Positions 6,412-8,410 of a stretch of DNA of 8,410 bases are shown piece by piece; the stretch's first letter is position 1, and each line of letters starts with the position of its first letter. The notes beneath the pieces are model-generated. The model was not told where the DNA came from. It was given only the letters and a program-made list of their open reading frames with translations, and did no database searches. This DNA comes from an uncultured Alphaproteobacteria bacterium (GTDB lineage Bacteria; Pseudomonadota; Alphaproteobacteria; UBA7985; CAJQQZ01): contig CAJQQJ010000149.1 in the NCBI GenBank assembly GCA_905480445.1, positions 1 to 8,410 of the forward strand. Direction: 5' to 3'. The position numbers were made by a program, and so were the translations under genes.

Positions 6412-6888
6412 TCAAGCACCAAGCTGCTTTTTCATTTCCAGGAAGGTTACTTTTGCATAGCCGTCATGGCTACCTTCCTTCGAAATCTCAAAGCCCATTG
6501 CAGCAAAGGCTTTCTGGTTTTCGGTTAGCTCAATCCTGACCTCTAGTGTCATCTCGGAAAGCTCCATGCTTCTTGCCTGGTTTTCCAATTCTCTCATCAG
6601 AACTCTGCCTATGCCCTGTCCTTGGTAGTCTGGGTCTACGGCTAATTTACCAACATAGAGCGAGGATTGGTTAACTTTGCCAAAAATGCACCCAACCAAC
6701 TTCGCACTATCATGCGCTAAGTACAAAATTTCGTCCTTAGATTTTTCTTCCAGGTTAACGGCGTCAAAAGAATGAAGCGAAGAAGGGGGATCTATTCGCT
6801 CGTCCATAAATGCATAACTACGCTGCAGGAGGCCCAACAACTCGCTCCAGTCCCGAAATCGAGCGTCAGTTTTTCTTATGGTCAGCAT
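6412..6888 (-). CDS. GNAT family N-acetyltransferase (second of two)
   Basis: A 158-residue acetyl-CoA-dependent N-acetyltransferase. Core motifs: the strand DSAKLVGCIFGKVNQSSLYVGKLAVDP (about 60-86), motif A DYQGQGIGRVLMRELE with the Q-G-Q-G-I-G CoA loop (about 89-94), then LSEMTLEVRIELTENQKAFAAMGFEI (about 110-135), in which NQKAFAAMGF replaces the more common N-x-x-A-x-x-x-Y-x-x-x-GF. The frame extends to a GTG at 6918, but ATG at 6888 gives MLTIRKTDARF, a typical GNAT N-terminus, with a modest GAGAAAG ahead of it, so I prefer it. It is not closely similar to the other GNAT in this window (different spacing and residues around motif A). The PhzF-type gene follows after 58 bp; the PhyH-type gene is divergent. 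The acceptor substrate is unknown. Confidence 0.87.
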   Translation of the reverse strand: MLTIRKTDARFRDWSELLGLLQRSYAFMDERIDPPSSLHSFDAVNLEEKSKDEILYLAHDSAKLVGCIFGKVNQSSLYVGKLAVDPDYQGQGIGRVLMRELENQARSMELSEMTLEVRIELTENQKAFAAMGFEISKEGSHDGYAKVTFLEMKKQLGA

Positions 6889-6901
6889 GAACTTTCTCGA
6901 T

Positions 6902-6930
6902 TTGTGATGCCCTGGCACATGTGATTAAAT
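6902..6930 (+). promoter_or_regulatory. Possible weak promoter for the PhyH-type gene
   Basis: TTGTGA (6902-6907) and TTAAAT (6925-6930) are separated by 17 bases, each 4 of 6 to the sigma-70 consensus, about 36 bp before the PhyH-type ATG. The 8-bp palindrome CACATGTG (6916-6923) lies in the spacer and could be a regulator contact. This is a weak candidate on position and pattern only. Confidence 0.22.
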
Positions 6931-6966
6931 TTCTTCAATTGATGACACATCTGAGAAAGACTGACC

Positions 6967-7821
6967 ATGCCTGATAGTTCTGTCAATCCCATTCGAACAG
7001 GTCCACTTGCTGATAGCTATTACGAGAAAGGCTATCTGTTTCCAGTTAACGTATTGACCGAAGACGAGGCAGTGTCTTATCGCGAAGCTCTTGAGAGCTT
7101 AGAGGCCCGCCTGGGGGACTTGAAAATAGGTAACAAGAGCCAATTGAATTTCCCGCATCTGATCTTCAAATTCGCAAATGAACTAGCCCGACATCCAAAA
7201 ATCCTAGATGTCGTAGAGGAGTTGATTGGGCCCGATATTTTGCTTTGGGGTAGTACCTTCTTCATCAAGGAACCCCAAACTGAGAGTTACGTCAGTTGGC
7301 ACCAAGACATGAAATATTGGGGGCTCGATGATACAGATGGGCAGGTCAGTGCCTGGGTTGCTTTGAGTGATGTCAAACAAATCCACGGCTGCATGCAGTT
7401 TGTGCCGGAAAGTCACAAGGGGGCTATGGTTGATCACAACGACACTTTCGCTGAAGACAACTTCTTGACGAGAGGACAGGAAGCCCAAGTGGAAATTGAA
7501 GAGAATGATTTGGTTCACTGTGAACTAGATCCAGGACAGGTCTCATTTCACCATGGCAAGTTGTTGCATGCCTCGGCACCCAACCGATCAGATGATCGGC
7601 GCATTGGTTTCGCCATTCAGTTCATTGCTCCGCACGTCAAACAAACAATCGCGCAAAAGGACTATGCTGTCCTCGTGCGTGGAGAAGACCGGTTTGGCCA
7701 TTTTGAACTGGTTCAACCACCGTCCTCCGACCTGTCACCCGAAAGCCTCGCGTTACATGCCAAAGTCATGGGCTATCAAAACGAAGCTTTGTACGACGGT
7801 GCGGAAGACGCCGACAGATAG
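6967..7821 (+). CDS. Phytanoyl-CoA dioxygenase (PhyH) family Fe(II)/2-oxoglutarate oxygenase
   Basis: A cupin-fold non-heme iron dioxygenase of 284 residues, the usual length for bacterial PhyH proteins, which couple 2-oxoglutarate decarboxylation to hydroxylation of a small molecule. The iron-binding facial triad is complete: SWHQDMKYW gives H112 and D114, and LLHASAPNRS gives H201. R211/R212 in DDRRIGFAIQF would bind the 2-oxoglutarate carboxylate. Also typical are VSAWVALSDV (about 127-136) and GCMQFVPESHKG (about 141-152). Asp at the HxD position marks a hydroxylase rather than a halogenase, which has Ala or Gly there. The ATG at 6967 follows GAGAAAGA (6953-6960), an acceptable ribosome binding site. 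It stands alone on the plus strand, divergent from the second GNAT gene and converging on the MFS transporter with 27 bp between stops. Substrate unknown; bacterial relatives include ectoine and other metabolite hydroxylases. Confidence 0.92.
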   Translation: MPDSSVNPIRTGPLADSYYEKGYLFPVNVLTEDEAVSYREALESLEARLGDLKIGNKSQLNFPHLIFKFANELARHPKILDVVEELIGPDILLWGSTFFIKEPQTESYVSWHQDMKYWGLDDTDGQVSAWVALSDVKQIHGCMQFVPESHKGAMVDHNDTFAEDNFLTRGQEAQVEIEENDLVHCELDPGQVSFHHGKLLHASAPNRSDDRRIGFAIQFIAPHVKQTIAQKDYAVLVRGEDRFGHFELVQPPSSDLSPESLALHAKVMGYQNEALYDGAEDADR

Positions 7822-7848
7822 CTTTGCTTAGCGGGAAGGAGGCTTGTG

Positions 7849-8410
7849 CTACGGGCGGCCTTTTTCGACCCAAAACATGATCAGCAATCCCACTGCTGGT
7901 AAGATCAAGAAGCTCGCAATCAGTGGGGTTGCCGTGCCCGCGAACAGGCTGCCAAAAAAGATGGCAAGTGGGATAGACATCAGGTTTGAGGTCGCAGACG
8001 TTATAGCGGCACCAATGCCAGCGATATGACCAAGGGGCTCCATCGACAAAGCCATGAGGTTACCGAATAAAATGCCCGTGCAAAAGAATATAGCTGCAAA
8101 GAGAATGATAAAGGCCCAGAAGGGTGGCTTGCCATCGTAAGACAGTGACAGCAACAAAAGAACCGTTGCCAGTATTATGGAAATAACAAGGGCAACCATT
8201 GTTAGTTTTCTCATACCAAGTGTCATCACCAGTTTGCCGTTCAACAAAGAAGCTGCTCCGATAAAGAGTGCTAAGACAGCGAACCAACGTGTGAAAGTGG
8301 CCTCATCAAGCCCGTACACAATTTGAAAAACTTGGGGGGAAGTGCCGAGGTAAGTCACGAAAGCTCCAAATATAAAGCCGGAAGCAAGGGTGTAACCAAT
8401 CGCTTGGCGG
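7849..8410 (-). CDS. MFS transporter, Bcr/CflA drug-resistance type (C-terminal half; 5' end cut by window edge)
   Basis: The last 186 residues of an inner-membrane major facilitator protein, open through the right edge. Six hydrophobic segments are visible, corresponding to TM7-TM12 of the 12-TM fold: GYTLASGFIFGAFVTYLG, WFAVLALFIGAASLLNG, LTMVALVISIILATVLLLL, FWAFIILFAAIFFCTGILF, a GAAITSATSNLMSIPLAIFFG segment, and LIASFLILPAVGLLIMFW. The TM7 stretch followed by YLGTSPQVFQIVYGL closely fits the Bcr/CflA pattern (Y-x-S-x-SPFVxQxxYG), a group that exports drugs such as bicyclomycin by proton antiport. A GTG at 8358 is an in-frame internal codon, not the start, because the coding sequence plainly continues upstream. 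It ends GRP-stop 27 bp from the end of the PhyH-type gene. Exported compound unknown. Confidence 0.87.
   Translation of the reverse strand, partial: RQAIGYTLASGFIFGAFVTYLGTSPQVFQIVYGLDEATFTRWFAVLALFIGAASLLNGKLVMTLGMRKLTMVALVISIILATVLLLLSLSYDGKPPFWAFIILFAAIFFCTGILFGNLMALSMEPLGHIAGIGAAITSATSNLMSIPLAIFFGSLFAGTATPLIASFLILPAVGLLIMFWVEKGRP

Noticed and set aside
6967..7821. PhyH-type gene as a non-heme iron halogenase (SyrB2-like)
   Set aside because: The iron motif is H-Q-D (H112, D114). Halogenases replace the Asp with Ala or Gly to make room for the halide, so a hydroxylase is the better call.
7822..7866. Rho-independent terminator between the PhyH-type gene and the MFS gene
   Set aside because: A T-run at about 7860-7864 follows a G+C-rich patch, but only a 4-bp stem (AAGG/CCTT or AGGC/GCCT) with a long loop can be drawn, which is too weak.
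1..8410. Mobile element, CRISPR array, tRNA or riboswitch
   Set aside because: I found no transposase or integrase motif, long terminal repeats, regularly spaced repeats, tRNA-like cloverleaf or conserved leader structure. Gaps between genes are all under about 110 bp.

Overview
This is an ordinary-looking stretch of a bacterial chromosome with roughly half G+C. It carries ten protein genes, two of them cut by the window edges, and very little non-coding DNA. Protein style points to a proteobacterium, most likely an alphaproteobacterium: the DapC-like aminotransferase, the Bcr/CflA-type transporter, and the mix of GNAT, PhyH and FAD monooxygenase genes. That placement is inference, because no rRNA, tRNA or other phylogenetic marker is present. 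I see no mobile element, CRISPR array, RNA gene or riboswitch.

Left part (1-1776, minus strand): a class I PLP-dependent aminotransferase of the DapC-like group is followed after 4 bp by a SAM-dependent methyltransferase that runs off the left edge. They very probably share a transcript. A divergent GNAT acetyltransferase (1878-2318, plus) converges on an AhpD-like peroxidase-related gene (2334-2885, minus).

Central part (2886-5523): an AT-rich intergenic region with a TGACTAT-N18-ATAGTCA inverted repeat separates the AhpD-like gene from a divergent plus-strand operon. That operon encodes a TetR-family regulator, a class III cyclic-nucleotide/GpdQ-like metallophosphoesterase (5 bp after the regulator) and a class A FAD monooxygenase (start overlapping the previous stop by one base). 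The simplest reading is that the regulator controls both directions through the shared intergenic site, linking a small-molecule signal to an oxidation and peroxide-handling response. The substrate cannot be read from the sequence.

Right part (5520-8410): a PhzF-family isomerase (minus) shares four bases of stop codons with the monooxygenase. Upstream of it lies a second GNAT gene on the same strand. Divergent from these is a PhyH-family Fe(II)/2-oxoglutarate dioxygenase (plus), which converges on the C-terminal half of a Bcr/CflA-type MFS drug transporter (minus) cut by the right edge.

Most products are small-molecule modifying enzymes (transamination, methylation, acetylation, hydroxylation, isomerisation, export). 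The frequent strand changes argue for several independent small units rather than one biosynthetic cluster. No scaffold-building enzyme (NRPS, PKS, terpene cyclase) is present.
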